Assembly: GCA_950295325.1 (NCBI GenBank)
Contig: OX485803.1
Span: 21,328,001-21,392,000, forward strand
Origin: Polytrichum commune
Lineage: Eukaryota > Streptophyta > Polytrichopsida > Polytrichales > Polytrichaceae
DNA length: 64,000 nt
Reading direction: 5' to 3'
Shown here: positions 1-12,130 of the stretch, piece after piece
Layout: each line of letters begins with the position of its first letter
Numbering within the stretch: position 1 is the stretch's first letter
Made by a program: the position numbers and the translations under genes
Notes under the pieces: generated by a model
Told to the model about the DNA's origin: nothing
Seen by the model: only the letters and a program-made list of their open reading frames with translations
Database searches by the model: none

Positions 1-1
1 C

Positions 2-1086
2 CGGGACCGATTTTTGTTAGACCTTAGTAAATACCTCCAGGCGCTCTGGGGAAGCGGACTTCCCGTAAACAATTTTGTTAGGAATAATCCCATAGGCGAG
101 AGATACTTGGATCCACGAGACCATTTGTACAGAGAATTGTTATCTCACGCGAAATTTAACAAACTCATTTGAGACAGTACGTGTGTTTGTATGTGTGTGT
201 GTGTGTATGCGCCCGCCCATTTTGTGTAATTTACGCTTCATATGTATCTTGATTTTCACGCGCTCTATCTCCCCCCTTTTCCTTGGGTTTTGTTTTGTTC
301 CAATTTTGGCTCCAGCGTTTGGAGCCCTCGATTGACATCGTCAGCGAGTCAGACTTGGGGAGCTTCTTCTACGAGACCGTTTACGACGCCGCGTCAACCA
401 TCGACTACTCCAAGGAGCCTCTTGACGCCGGCGTCGTCGATAGCCCCCCACCCAAGCAAATCTTCCGGCGATCTGCGTCCCCGTCACCGCTCAAAGGTAT
501 AAATCGCAAATGCATCCGGACATCCCCCTCTCGGCCCGGCGGCTGCGGATGGACGCTCGGCCTACGAAGAGTGGAACCCTTCCTATTCCTTTGCGGGATG
601 CCTTGCCCCTCCTCGCCAACTCCGACGGGAACGCCCCCGGTGACAAGGTGAACCCCCCCCCCCCCAAAAAAAACATGGTTATCCGCGCATTACAATCATT
701 TTGCACTTAAAAAATGAACGTGTGATACGTTTGGGTCTTCCTCCCTAAACTAACACATGTGTTCTTGCATTGACGCGTTGCAGGTTGCTCCCACCCGTAA
801 ACCTATGCGGTCTAGTGCGTCCATTGAGTTGGAGCGTTTCTACTCCATGACCAGAAATGCAAGACAGTCCACTTCATTGTATTCGAATTCTTCGTCGTAT
901 AATTCGGGCGGCCGACGGAATCCAAAATGTGTTATTGATGGCGTTCACCCCAAGAATGGCTATAGTCGCGGGGCGGAGATTTTCAGGAATGTTGAAGCAA
1001 TGCGAGCAAAAGAAGCTGCAGCAAAAGAAAAAGAGGCAAAAGAAAAAAAAGCAAAAGAAAAAGAGGCACTCTCCGAGGCTAGATAG
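2..1086 (+). CDS. 3' part of an unrecognised multi-exon gene (5' end outside window)
   Basis: No family recognised. Bases 2-171 read openly as a 56-residue fragment beginning RDRFLLDLSKYLQALWGSG and closed by TGA at 170-172, so any splice donor must lie before it. A second block starts after an acceptor-like CCAG near 315 and gives an acidic stretch (LEPSIDIVSESDLGSFF). A block at 510-645 in another frame ends at a GGTGAAC donor-like site. The last exon begins after TTGCAG (about 782) and runs to TAG at 1084-1086. Its C-terminus is a Lys/Glu/Ala-rich, probably coiled-coil tail (repeats of KEKEAKEK). Exon 2-3 joining is uncertain because the frame changes near 495 without a convincing intron. 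A 28-nt sequence of its 3' flank recurs downstream of the DUF7869-like pseudogene, which suggests both derive from one mobile-element family (inference). Confidence 0.45.
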
Positions 1087-1239
1087 GCCATAGTAGGCGT
1101 AGGGTTTTGGGCCATAGGCAAGAACATTTTGGGTCGCACTATCCAATGCATGTGTGGTGTTAGCATGATATGCATTTTACATGCCACACTTTGTATGTTT
1201 TTTTTTGCAATAATACAAGTTAGACATGATTTCCCCTTC

Positions 1240-1490
1240 CATATGGTCTAAGGTTTGGATTGCCCTACCTAAACCATCACAAATATGAGTTTGGAATATT
1301 TTGTATGCAATATTATATTGGTTAACATATTAACCCTTCAATAAGATCTATGGTTTGGATTGCCCTACCTAAACCATATTCATACAAGCTCTAATATTTT
1401 GTGTGCAATAATATGAATGTTTTAAGGTTTCCCCTTAAATGTGGTCTAAGATTTGGATTGCCCACCCTAAACCATCACAAATATGAGTTA
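1240..1490. repeat. Three degenerate copies of a ~100-bp tandem unit
   Basis: The motif TTTGGATTGCCCTACC, followed by TAAACCAT, occurs near 1254, 1355 and 1451 with similar AT-rich spacers. It lies in the 3' flank of the preceding gene. The rest of 1,090-2,060 shows no coding signal. Confidence 0.6.
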
Positions 1491-2062
1491 TTTATGGGGT
1501 TCTTGGTCTAAACACCTGCTTCAAAGTGTTCGCATCTTACAACTTTCTCCAATATGTGTTCCATTTATCCTTGTTCTTATTTATGTGAATGTCTCAAAAT
1601 GCCCAAAAAGTCTCAATTTAACGAATATAGTGTTATTCAAGCAATCATGTTGTTATTCATTGTTCTCTGCACGTGTATTAGATAATGGAGGAAGATATAA
1701 CAGATATTGTTTGCATAATATGAAGAAGAATCTAATCGGAAGGCCATAGTAAATACAATGTTGATCATGTGAATATGTTATATGGGACGTTTAAACACGA
1801 TATCCTAATTGGTTTTGTATTTAGTCAATACGTATTTCATGTTGTGGATGTTATAAGGGTTGAGGGTCCAATTTTTGATGTTTTGCTCACACACATTTGT
1901 AAACTTGAAGTGAACTTGAGGATGGATTCAAGTAACATTAAAAGATTGAACTAAAAAGGGACATTGGTAGTTAGTATCCCCTTAACAACGTCCACATACG
2001 TTTGTCATTGCCACACTTGCATGCGAGATAATAGAACAATGTTCTAGGGTGTAGGGTTTAGT

Positions 2063-2200
2063 GGAAACTCTCTCATAATTGAAGCCTCCAAAGGCCCAAA
2101 CCCCACCTAAATAGGTTTACACTTGAAAGGCTTGGAAACTCTCTCATAATTGCAACCTCCAAATGTCCCAAATCCCACCTAAATAGGTTTACACTTGAAA
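2063..2200. repeat. 71-bp direct tandem duplication
   Basis: The sequence starting GGAAACTCTCTCATAATTG at 2063 is repeated at 2134 with a few substitutions, both copies ending in TAGGTTTACACTTGAAA. No gene overlaps it. Confidence 0.75.
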
Positions 2201-2478
2201 GCATTGAATGGAGTTGTGTTTGGATCTATATATTGGTTAAAATATACCGTCATGATACTTGAAAAAATTAATGTGGCCGCCACCCTTCCTCCCAATGGTG
2301 TATGTCATATGCACACAAAACCAAAAAAATAGATTAAATATCATAGACTAAGTCATACGACGGCTGCGGTATGAGAGGGGCATTGATAGATGCGCATTTT
2401 CTACAATAAACAGAAAACGGGGAATGAAGTCAGGAGGTTTGAAATAACCTCTGCAGGAGAACAAGGCGGGAAAGGCAT

Positions 2479-2530
2479 CCAATGAGGAAGTCGGGGAAGG
2501 GGAGGTGGATAGTATAAAGGGGCGCACCCC
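2479..2530 (+). promoter_or_regulatory. Promoter-like CCAAT and TATAAA boxes
   Basis: CCAAT (2479-2483) is followed 30 bp later by TATAAA (2513-2518). The next plus-strand coding candidate is the acidic exon at 4110, separated by a palindromic array. This mirrors gene B at 22.4-24.1 kb: promoter, leader, array-bearing intron, then an acceptor just before ATG. Position and parallel architecture are the only support. Confidence 0.3.
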
Positions 2531-2762
2531 CCAAAAGTCGGTCTTTTTTTGCTCTGCTCCCACACCTGAATTCATAGAGAGAACTCTTAGTCGGAGTTGT
2601 ACTTCAAGGTTCGTGCACGCTGCTGTTCATGAGCACCTATCCACAGCATGCAAGACCACCGTGAACTTTGCAATCAGCTCAAATTCCACACATTTCGCAA
2701 TATCCGCCGCATTATACGCCGGATTTTGCGGTGTCTTTGGGACCCTCTACCCCTACATCATT

Positions 2763-3905
2763 GTGGGCGGGTTTTAGTTTTACCCTTATGAGGTTTGGGT
2801 CGGTCGACCCAAACCCCTCCAGTAGTGTGGGCGGGTTTTTTATGACCCCTATAAGGTTTGGGTCGGTCGACCCAAACCCCTCGAGTAGTGTGGGCGGGTT
2901 TTTTTATGACCCCTATAAGGTTTGGGTTGGTCGACCCAAACCCCTCCAGTAGTGTGGGCGGGTTTTTTTATGACCCCTATAAGGTTTGGGTCGGTCGATC
3001 CAAACCCCTCCAGTAGTGTGGGCGGGTTTTTTTATGACCCCTATAAGGTTTGGGTCGGTCGACCCAAACCCCTTCAGTAGTGTGGGCGGGTTTTTTTATG
3101 ACCCCTATAAGGTTTGGGTCGGTCGACCCAAACCCCTCCACTAGTGTGGGCGGGTTCTTTTAGGACCCCTATAAGGTTTGGGTCGGTCGACCCAAACCCC
3201 TCCACTAGTGTGGGCGGGTTCTTTTAGGACCCTGATGAGGTTTGGGTCGGTCGACCTAAACCCCTCCACTAGTGTGGGCGGGTTATTTTAGGACCCTGAT
3301 GAGGTTTGGGTCGGTCGACCCAAACCCCTCCACTAGTGTGGGCGGGTTCTTTTAGGACCCTGATGAGGTTTGGGTCGGTCGACCCAAACCCCTCCACTAG
3401 TGTGGGCGGGTTCTTTTAGGACCCTGATGAGGTTTGGGTCGGTCGACCCAAACCCCTCCACTATTGTGGGCGGGTTTTTTTAGGACCCTTATGAGGTTTG
3501 GGTCGGTCGACCCAAACCCCTCCCCCAATGTGTGCGGCCTCTAATTTCCCCCTTCTGAGGTTTGGGTCGGTCAACCCAAACTTCTTCGCAGACCATGAAC
3601 GAATTGTTTATGACCCTTTACCAATATACTCAGAAGGTTGTTCGGACAGAGTACGAACCTTAACACATCACTTCCAATGTTTGGGTCGACCGACCCAAAC
3701 CCTACCCAGTGTGCGTGGATTTACGCTAAGAAAGTTTGGGTCGGTCGACCCAAACATTTTCCCACAGGGTGATGGAATTCTAAATGGCCCTCAATCCATC
3801 ATTGTACAAGGTTTGAGTCGGTCGACCGAAGCCCGACCCCATTCCATGGGCAAGTTGTGGATGACCCTCAATCCCTGGTGCCACAGGGTTTAGGTCGGCC
3901 GACCC
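2763..3905. repeat. Palindromic minisatellite, core TTTGGGTCGGTCGACCCAAA
   Basis: About twelve tandem units of 62-64 bp run from 2763 to about 3530. Each consists of GTGTGGGCGGGTT, a T-rich/ACCC spacer and the 20-bp palindrome. The palindrome has 9-bp perfect arms around a GT centre. Five further degenerate, non-tandem copies of the palindrome alone lie at about 3558, 3680, 3735, 3810 and 3890. Open frames through the array follow from the repeat and are not genes. If the coding exon at 4110 belongs to a gene starting near 2.54 kb, the array lies in its leader intron. Confidence 0.9.
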
Positions 3906-4109
3906 AAACTCCTTCCCAAAATATTTTGTGGAACTTTTTTTGGACTTGCGCACAGTATTGGGAGTTCACATTGTAGTTGTGTTGCTTATGTCTTTATCCT
4001 TGGTATCCCCATTGATCATGATGTCTTGCATTCTCCGATATTTGATTCTTTTGGAACCTTGCATTGTGTCCATGTGTGTTGAGGTTTCATGTGCATGTGT
4101 GTAGGCGCA

Positions 4110-4595
4110 ATGGAGGGAGTTGGTGGAAGAGGGGACTCCTTCTCTGAAGACATGGGCAACACCCATTCTTCGTCTGGGGATGAGCTAGACATTGTCGGGG
4201 AGGATAGTTTTGATGACAGTGCAGATGAAGGTCCTTTGGGGAGTCCTTCGCCATCTGCCCCTTTTTGCCCCATTGTGGAATGTGCGGGGCTTTCACGAGC
4301 TTCATGGGTGAATTTGGATGTGGTACTTGTTAATGACAGTGGAGTTGCTGTGGCGGAGGATATTTGTCGTAACACACATCCACAAGATTGCATTGATGAA
4401 AACCCCCTTGGAACCGAGGACGTTGGAGTTGTTATATTGGAATCACTCGTACATTCCGAAGTGAATCCAACTCATAGGTTCTTGTTGCGAAGGTGGCCGT
4501 TGAGGAATGTGACAATTGAGGGGGTTAGCTTGCATGACTGTGGTACAACTTTTTTGTCTCAGAATAGTCACTTTAGAATTTTTGAGCAATTGTGA
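4110..4595 (+). CDS. Acidic protein / first coding exon candidate
   Basis: Open from ATG 4110 to TGA 4593-4595, 161 codons. The ATG follows an acceptor-like TGTGTGTAG by five bases, so this is probably the first coding exon behind a leader intron. The N-terminal 50 residues are Asp/Glu/Ser rich (FSEDMGNTHSSSGDELDIVG), and the remainder has no motif I recognise. It may be the 5' end of the DUF7869-like gene whose conserved part begins at about 7.41 kb, with 2.8 kb of intron or later insertion between. That link is inferred from order and strand only. Confidence 0.4.
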   Translation: MEGVGGRGDSFSEDMGNTHSSSGDELDIVGEDSFDDSADEGPLGSPSPSAPFCPIVECAGLSRASWVNLDVVLVNDSGVAVAEDICRNTHPQDCIDENPLGTEDVGVVILESLVHSEVNPTHRFLLRRWPLRNVTIEGVSLHDCGTTFLSQNSHFRIFEQL

Positions 4596-7407
4596 ATTCA
4601 TAGTGTCACTTAAAAGGTGAAGTGAACATTAAAGTGAGTCATTAGTGACCAATTAGCTGAAATGGGCTTAAGGTGACATATTTAGTTCATCAGGATAGAT
4701 TTCAAGAGAAAGTGACTATTGGGCAGGGCAATAGACATGTGACCAAAATTGAAGAGACTTGTGAGATCTGGCCCCAAGAGACGGGGAAGTTAGCTCAGGA
4801 GATATAGAGGAAAGGGAAGGAGAGAGAGGGGGGGGGGTCTTCTCGGGAAGAGAGTCCCATGTGTGGGCATAAACTTTGAACGCACCTAAGTTTGGTGTGA
4901 AGTTTTTTTTATTTGTATATCTCATTTTATATAATATATCGAGCGTGAAGCCATTCTATCTACTGCAAGTGTGAAGAGTGAATCTGTTGTACTTGTGATT
5001 GTTGTGAAGGTGTGGAGTCACATTGTCTCTTTCTGGCTTGAGTGAAGTCCAGGAAATTTGTGTCATCGTTCTTCTGTGAAAGAAGCCAGTTGTTTGATTA
5101 TGTGATCCTAATTGTGAAAGTGTATAAGTCAGCGTGTTTGGAGGTGGAGTTCTAATGTGACTAATGTCCACGAGTCCTCTCGGGAAGGGAGTGACAATCT
5201 CTCTACAGTTGCTAGAGTCTACCTTATTTAATTACTCTTGGCGTGAAGCCTATTGAAAACTGTAAATCGTGTCTTATTACTCCCCCCTGTAATGGAAGTG
5301 TAAGTTCGCATGGTGAATTCATCACGTCATCATCGGGTGAATGTGAAATTCATCCCTTCAGTGTGTATTCGGCCATGTGAATTGGTTGGATTAATCTTAA
5401 TCTATCTGATGTGAATTCATGGTAGAAGTCTGAGGAACATCTTGTCATCTCTTTGGAAATCCCTATAAAGGTGCAAGTTGAAATCAAATACCGGTGAAAG
5501 GAGTGAATTCTATTTACCTTTGTCTTGTGATTATCTGAAGTGAAACTGTGTGAAACAGTTGTAGTGTCTCCATTTCAATATGCTCATTCATGACCATAAC
5601 TTACAAGTGAAATGTGAAATTTCATGATGAGTAACCGCAACATTTACTTATGTGGATTGAGTAAGAGTCGTTATAGTGATTCTCTCGGGAGGGGAGAGAA
5701 AGAATTGTCCTTATATTGAAATATCCTCGGTATATAATCATGAAGGAACTTGAGGGTGTGAGACCCGTAATTGATCTGCAAGTCCGAATTGGAAACTTCT
5801 CATGTTATAAACTGGTGAAGTTTTAATATATGAAATCTGTCTTGAATGCGGTGAGCATACATCAAATTTGAGATGGTGTGAATCAGTTGAAGTGTGTCAA
5901 GTACCATATACTGTCACCGGAATGTAAATTGGATGCGGAAGCATGACATTTTATTGGGAAGGAATTGTTCGTCACACCTGTGTAATCAACATGTGAATCT
6001 TTAACCGAACCCGCAAGCCAAAATGGCACTCTCAGATGAGTGTGTGCTTCATTGAGGAAGAAATTCCCGAGGAGGATCGGAAGAATTATCACCTCTTGTG
6101 AAGAGAGGGATTCTTTACTTGCTATTGTTAAGACGGAGCCATTCAATTCCAGGAGTCTCTGGTTGGCTGGGGACCCTTGAGAGTCGGCAACAGACTCATC
6201 TAATTTCCTGTGAAAAGAAATCGAATACTCGGTTGGCCCGTAGGTTCCGAAGTTAACTTCTTGACTGGTAGAGGTTGCTTTATTGACTAAGAGCAAGTAA
6301 TTTTAAGGTCTCCATTGCTGACGATTTCCTGAGAAAGGAGAAGCTTTTAGTCATGGATTTTGTGGGGAAGTGCTACTGAGTATATAGGTGCGGAAGAGCG
6401 TGAAAATCTGTTCCGTGAAGCATTCAGATGAAGAGCAACCCTCGCCGATCGGAGAAGAGGAAGAATCAGTATGCGCGTGGAGTCTGTTGAAGGAGACGCG
6501 CGGGAGAGCTAAGTTGCCCTTTAACCCATATTGTTAGGGGGAGCACTCAAAGGCAAGGATAAAAGGAGTAGCAGCCAACTCCTTTGTCGAGAACTTGACG
6601 CTGACTGGTTACTGGCTATTGTTACTGGTTACTAGTTACTAAGATTATGGTTACTGGTTACTTAGACTATGGCCCTACCTTTCAGACGTGACTTGACACT
6701 GGTTACTTGTGACTGTTACTGGTGACTAGACTATGGCCGTGCTGTGTAGACTATGGTCCTGCGATTAGACTCTTACGGTCTTGGTTCTGTTCGGTTCGGT
6801 TCTAGACGCGGTCACTAGGTTACTGTCACACGTTAGACTTTTGTTAATTTTAATAATTTACTTTAATGCATTCAATTCCACTGAGATAGTGTTAAGTCTA
6901 AAACCGACTAAGGAAATAATTCATTTCTGTGGCCTTTATCTAATTTAATTAAATCAATCACTTAACCATAGGAGGGGTCAATTGTGAACATGATATCCTT
7001 ACTAACTGTGGTATGGCCTTTTGGTACTTGGTTACTTTACTGAAGAGACTATGGTTCACTCAAGGAGTTCATGCCTTGGGTTTTCTAAGACTATGGCGTA
7101 ACCAAATGGCAATTGCTGAGCTGTGACTCCCTGAATTGCAAAACACATTATAAGAGTGATGTTACTGATGAGAGTGGGTTGTGAGGGAGTGACTGATCAA
7201 TTGCATGTACTGTTGTGAGTGACCCTCAACCTTAATTGAATCAATCCTAAAACTCACTCTAGAAGTCTTTTTCCCTGTGTTTGTTGTTCTAAATACATCC
7301 TAATTCTCTTGTAATCTATCAATTAACTCAATGGTGATCCTTAGATGCAACACCTGACACTCATTTGGTCTTCCCTGTGTGGTTTTCTTAATTGGAACCC
7401 AATCTAA
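4596..7407. other. Non-coding stretch between exon candidates
   Basis: No convincing gene. The first two thirds are rich in GTGAA and contain recurring TCTCGGGA(A/G)GGGAG inverted-repeat motifs (about 4841, 5176, 5682). From 6.59 to 7.10 kb the motifs GGTTACT and AGACTATGG recur many times. TGTTAGGGGGAGCACTC at about 6,530 followed by GGATAAAAGG looks like the start of an LTR, but I found no second LTR, no target duplication and no retroelement coding sequence. It may be a decayed solo LTR or intron. Confidence 0.4.
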
Positions 7408-10065
7408 AAACCTATCTACAATGACCATGAGCGACGACACATCCAAATCCAACAGGAGCTCCAAGCAAACATTCGGCCACGCAAAGGCCTACGGAAGTAC
7501 GATACACTGGCACGTCCTACTCCGTCTGCAAATGAGTGTAAACGTCAAAGGTTGCTCTGTGAGGAGTCTATTAGAGAAGTTGCCACAAAGGATTGTTGTG
7601 TACATCGTTGTTGCCAATTGTTCCCAAGAGATAAATTGAAGGCCATCCGTGAAGAAATGTGGCTTGGAGATTTCCGTCTAAGATCCACCAAAAAACTTGA
7701 TGTCCATAGGGCGATACATGTGAACGGAGCGGGTCGCAAGGTCATCACCCTTGAAAGCATAGACGTGTGTTGTACGGCATGGTACACCATTCACGGTGTG
7801 TCGAAAGCGGAATTTTATAGACAAGCCGCGTATGCCAAGGAAGGCCGCCGTTCCCGTCACCATGGGAACACGGGCTTAAAGAAACCAAGGGAAGCAACAA
7901 GACAAGCAACAGCCACTCTGGCAACCATCATTGTCCCCATTGCCGATGCAATGCCGCACAAAACACGCACACTCGCAACCGGTGAAAAGGTTGTGGAGAA
8001 GGTTCTTCCTACAGGCACGAAATGGAAAGACATATTGTTGGACGTAAACGCAGTTGGCGAGAAGGCCGGGTTGGACCCAATTTCGTTGTCGAAACTGAGT
8101 GCTATCAAAAAATCAAACTTTAGCGAATACATCACAAAAAGACGAGGCGACAAATTTGCCCGTTGTTCCAAATGCGAGAAGTTGAAACGCCTTCGAGATG
8201 CACACACGATGGGGACAGAGTCCTATGCCGCACATCAAATGAACTATTTCAAGCATGTGAACATGCAAGAGGCACACTGTAATGATTACTACACAAATAG
8301 AGCTTTGTCCATCTCCAGGCCTTTGGAGGTCCTTACAATTATCCATGACAAAATGGACCATGCCAAAACAGCCTCACCATGTTTTGCAAATCGAATCAAA
8401 ACCACGGACGGCCTTTTTAAGCTTCCTGTTTCAGTTACAAGTGATTTTGATAACAATTGCATTGCATTACCTAAACACAAATTTGTGCTTTTAGGTTTGT
8501 ACTTGAGGCCATAGATGTACACCATGTGAATTTTTTGGTGTTATAGTTGAATATTAAACCATTGGGTTGGCTTTGCAGGAATGATTGCACATGGACATGG
8601 CGATGTCAAGTATGCTCATTATGCTCTTGATTTGTATCCGGCGGATTCAAACCACACGATAGGGTCATTTGCAAAGTTTTTACGTGATTTGGAGAAACCG
8701 CCGTCCTATTCATCAAGATTGTTATTTGAAAACTCGGGATCAACACCTCTATATGAAGCGGTCTTGGATGGAAGAGATGTATGCGTGCACTCGTTGCCGG
8801 AGCCACCAAGTGAAGATGTGATTGCCAAAAATTTGCCCCCAACTCTGCGTGTCCAATTGGACAATTGTGCGAAGGACAATAAAAGTAGATATGTTTTTGC
8901 ATATTGGTCGTTGTTGGTGGCGAAAGGCATTTTCAAGGAGGTTTTTGTATCCTTTCTATTGGTAGGCCACACACACGATGATATTGATGCATCTTTTGGA
9001 CGGTGGAGCATGAAGTTGCGCGAGGAGGATTTTCCAACAATCCCATTGTTAATGAAGTCGTACATGGATTTGGAGAACATTCCCGTCATCCCCCATATGA
9101 TCGAGGAGGTTCCAGACTTCAAGGCATTTATAGAACCGTATATTCGAAGCGGAGCTCACCGATTGATCGGGCATACGAAGGCACAACAATTTCGGTTCTA
9201 CGTGCGTGACGATGGTGTTCCCGCCATGCAATACAAGTTGTTGTGCACGTCACAAGACTGGAGCCTGCCGGAGGGTCTCCTTGTATGGCGTGTTGATGGG
9301 GAGGGAAGGACGATGTTGCCTGACGGAGAGCCTAAGCCTTGCAAACCAATACCCATGAAGAATTTGGAGGACATTGGTAAAGGCATATCAGGCTTCATAC
9401 AATATTGGGAGAGTTTGAGGGTAGCAGATGTTGGTGGATCGTGTTGGCTTCGTTACGGAACTTGGATATAATATTGGACACGTGTACGTGGCGCTTTGGC
9501 AAACCTTCATCAAGATACACCCCTTATTTTAAGGCATGGATTTTGGCCACAAACACGTGTCAATGTACAACCTTCGGAGGCTAGTCTTTTGGGAAATAGA
9601 GAGGTTTGAGAGGAGTTTGATGTGGACAACCATTACGTGGGGCCTGCTAGTAGTCGTCCGCCACCATCTTTCCGCATTGCAGTGGATTGTCATGAAGGTT
9701 ATATGCTCATTTTGCGCCCTAGAGATGAAACATATGCAAAGCCAGTGTGGGTGGCAAGAGCTTTGTCCAAACCAAATTTTGTAACTTCTAGCCCTCATTT
9801 TCGACAAATACAAGTAGAGTACTACCGACCGACAGCACGGAATGAAGATGTTGTTCGGCATTATACAGGCTGGGATACAAACCAACACTTTCGGAGGAAG
9901 GTGGATTCTGAGCACGGTCCATCTTGGGTAGATACAGATTCCATATTCATAGCATGGAAACCACGGAAAAATCATAGTGGATCAATGTCCATCCCTCAAA
10001 AGTACATAACTTTTGCAAAAGACAACCTTGCTCGGATCGCAGAAGAAGCAACCCACGTTGAATGA
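7408..10065 (+). pseudogene. DUF7869-like (DDE-fold-like) mobile-element gene, two in-frame stops
   Basis: One frame runs from about 7408. Exon 1 ends at 8440, an intron (8441-8578, GTGATT...TTGCAG) keeps phase, and exon 2 starts at 8579 and continues in the same frame to TAA at 10063-10065. It is broken by TAA at 9469-9471 and TGA at 9607-9609. Both sides of each stop still read as well-composed protein (HGFWPQTRVNVQPSEAS between them, EEFDVDNHYVGP after), so these are nonsense changes rather than gene ends. Visible blocks are a Cys-rich N-terminus (CCVHRCCQLF), a C-x2-C (CSKCEKLKRLRD), MDHAK, VQLDNCAKDNKS and VGHTHDDIDASFGRW. These last three resemble the acidic core of DUF7869 proteins found in plant, algal and animal mobile elements. 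A nuclease/transposase role is inferred. The true start is unresolved; exon 1 may be preceded by the acidic exon at 4110. Confidence 0.7.
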
Positions 10066-10627
10066 GAAGTTGGTAGGATTGTGTTAGCATGATTATAGTG
10101 TAATATGTAATTCGACGAATATATATTACTCATATGTGTGCTCCTCAAACTTGGGGCAAAGTTTGGGTAGAACTTGCGAATGCTATATTGTTTGGGGTTG
10201 GATGAATATCCATTTACTATATTTCAATACAATTGTGAAATTCATTTTTTTATTAAGTTTGGGACTAAATTTTCCATTGAAGAAATATGCATTTATTGCA
10301 TGCACTTTGTATGTTGCAAGGTCTATATTTTATTGACCATGCTAATAATAGAAATCATTTTATATGTTTTTTGGGTGAAACTAGTTTGGAGTGCTCTACC
10401 CAAAGTGTTTTTGTTGATGAAGTTGGTGTTGAGTGCTCTACCATATGTGCTTATGTCCACACATAATAGATTTGGGATATTAGAACATATAATATATTTG
10501 AGATTGTTCTCAATATAGTTTCGGAACACGGAATGTTGTTTGATCCATATATTAATTTGAGACTAGAGAAAGTCTCAATTTAACGAATATAGTGTTATAG
10601 ATGATTATATTCCTGTATCCTCTCGTA
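10066..10627. other. 3' flank of the DUF7869-like pseudogene
   Basis: AT-rich, no gene. It contains AAGTCTCAATTTAACGAATA and following bases at 10570-10597, identical over 28 nt to 1609-1636. Confidence 0.5.
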
Positions 10628-11207
10628 GAGGATCCACTTGGTGGCTAGGAACCACTCGACCGAGTGGATCCTAACCCGTAGAATTGGCTTGCTGGCGAGG
10701 ATCCACTCGATCGAGTGGATCCCATCCGAGAGGATCCCCTAGGTGTAAGAGGATCCTCTCGATCAGGTGGATCGAGAGGCTTTTGTCAACAGGATAACAA
10801 ACAACACAAACAATTATGCCCGCGAGCACTGAATTACACACTAGCTACCGTGGACTCAAATGCCCTAAAATGGTGTGCATATATTATAATAATAATAACA
10901 ATAATAAGGTCGGACAAGTAATATTATAAGTGGGCTTTGGAAGCCTCTGTATATATAGGCGGACTTTTGGGAGTTTGATCCTCTCGATCGGGTGGATCCC
11001 CTCCGAGAGGATCCCCTTGGTGCAAGAGGATCCACTCGATCGAGTGGATCCCATCCGAGAGAATGCCCTTGGTGCAAGAGGATCCACTCGATCGAGTGGA
11101 TCCCATCCGAGAGGATCCCCTTGCTGGAAGAAGATCCACTCGATCGAGTGGATCCTCTCCTAGGTGATCCCGTTGGTCTAAGCGGATCCACTCGATCGAG
11201 TGGATCC
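10628..11207. repeat. Palindromic minisatellite, core CCACTCGATCGAGTGG with GGAT/ATCC arms
   Basis: Two loose clusters (10.63-10.78 and 10.98-11.21 kb) of a 55-60-bp unit. Each unit holds the 16-bp core extended by GGAT...ATCC to a perfect 24-bp palindrome, followed by CCATCCGAGAGGATCCCC and TTGGTGCAAG. At least four copies are perfect; others are decayed (for example CTCGACCGAG, CTCGATCGGG). Open frames here on both strands follow from the repeat. Confidence 0.88.
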
Positions 11208-12130
11208 GCGTGGCACAATCCCAACCGGAACGGTAATCTGCTATCCGTACTGTTGTACGGATAGCATGAGGGAGCACACCCAACAGCAAAGGTAGCCCAG
11301 TACTATATTGAACTGCAAGTCTGAAAGAGCATGTACTCTATTTATGGGAGGCAACGGGAAGAAACGCAGAGCTTTGTTGGGGCTCTCCAAGAGTGAGTGA
11401 AGACAATGAGGTGAGATATGAGCCTTTTATACTAGTCGATACCCAATTTGGTGGGAGATTGCACAGACAGGCCAAACAGAATTTAAAGCTTCCCTCCCTA
11501 TTGTACAAGGTCCTATCTTGAAGGACAAATTATTGTTTGGCAAGGTTATGTAGTACAGAATGATGGTATAGCAAGCTGATGTGGTACTTGGTCGACGGGA
11601 GAACTCCGTCTACTCATTTGCGGATAAGTGTCCATCTTATTGACGAATTGAAAAGAAATTTCCCTTCATATTTGGACCATCAAATTTATCGATGATTTTT
11701 AGATGACATTGACATTAATCACCCCACAGGATGCTGGTAACCCTCTACACTTTCTCCTTACAGGCTAAACAAGGTGATTATTAGGTCATGCCTTAGTACG
11801 CTACTGGTTCCCACAATGGTTTGTGATAGCATAAGGTCGTCACATTAAGAACTGTGTTGAATGTGTGGAAGTTTGGTGGAAAGTTCTTGAAAAGGTCTTC
11901 ATGGTTGATTCCTCATTTTCTTTATTTTGGCAATATTTCTCCGAGATTTGAGCAACAAATATAAGAATGCACACATCTGAACTTTGGGGCTCACTTGTTC
12001 TTAAGGGTTTGAGTGCAATTTTATGCGTGATAGCTCTTGGAAAGCAAGAAAAATAGAGCCTGAGGGGATTAATTCCTTTGTAGAAATACAAGCCATGTGC
12101 AATAAAGGGGCATTTTTAGGGGGGGCTTTG
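11208..12130. other. Non-coding
   Basis: I see no gene, RNA or clear element in this stretch. Confidence 0.4.

Noticed and set aside
5883-6296. 137-codon minus-strand frame
   Set aside because: No domain, no splice or promoter support, and it lies in GTGAA-rich non-coding DNA.
6530-7316. Copia-type LTR
   Set aside because: A TGTTAGGGGGAG start and a TATA-like box are present, but no partner LTR, primer site, target duplication or pol sequence could be found.
10865-11289. Open frames of 70-120 codons on both strands
   Set aside because: Generated by GGATCC/CGATCG palindromic repeats.
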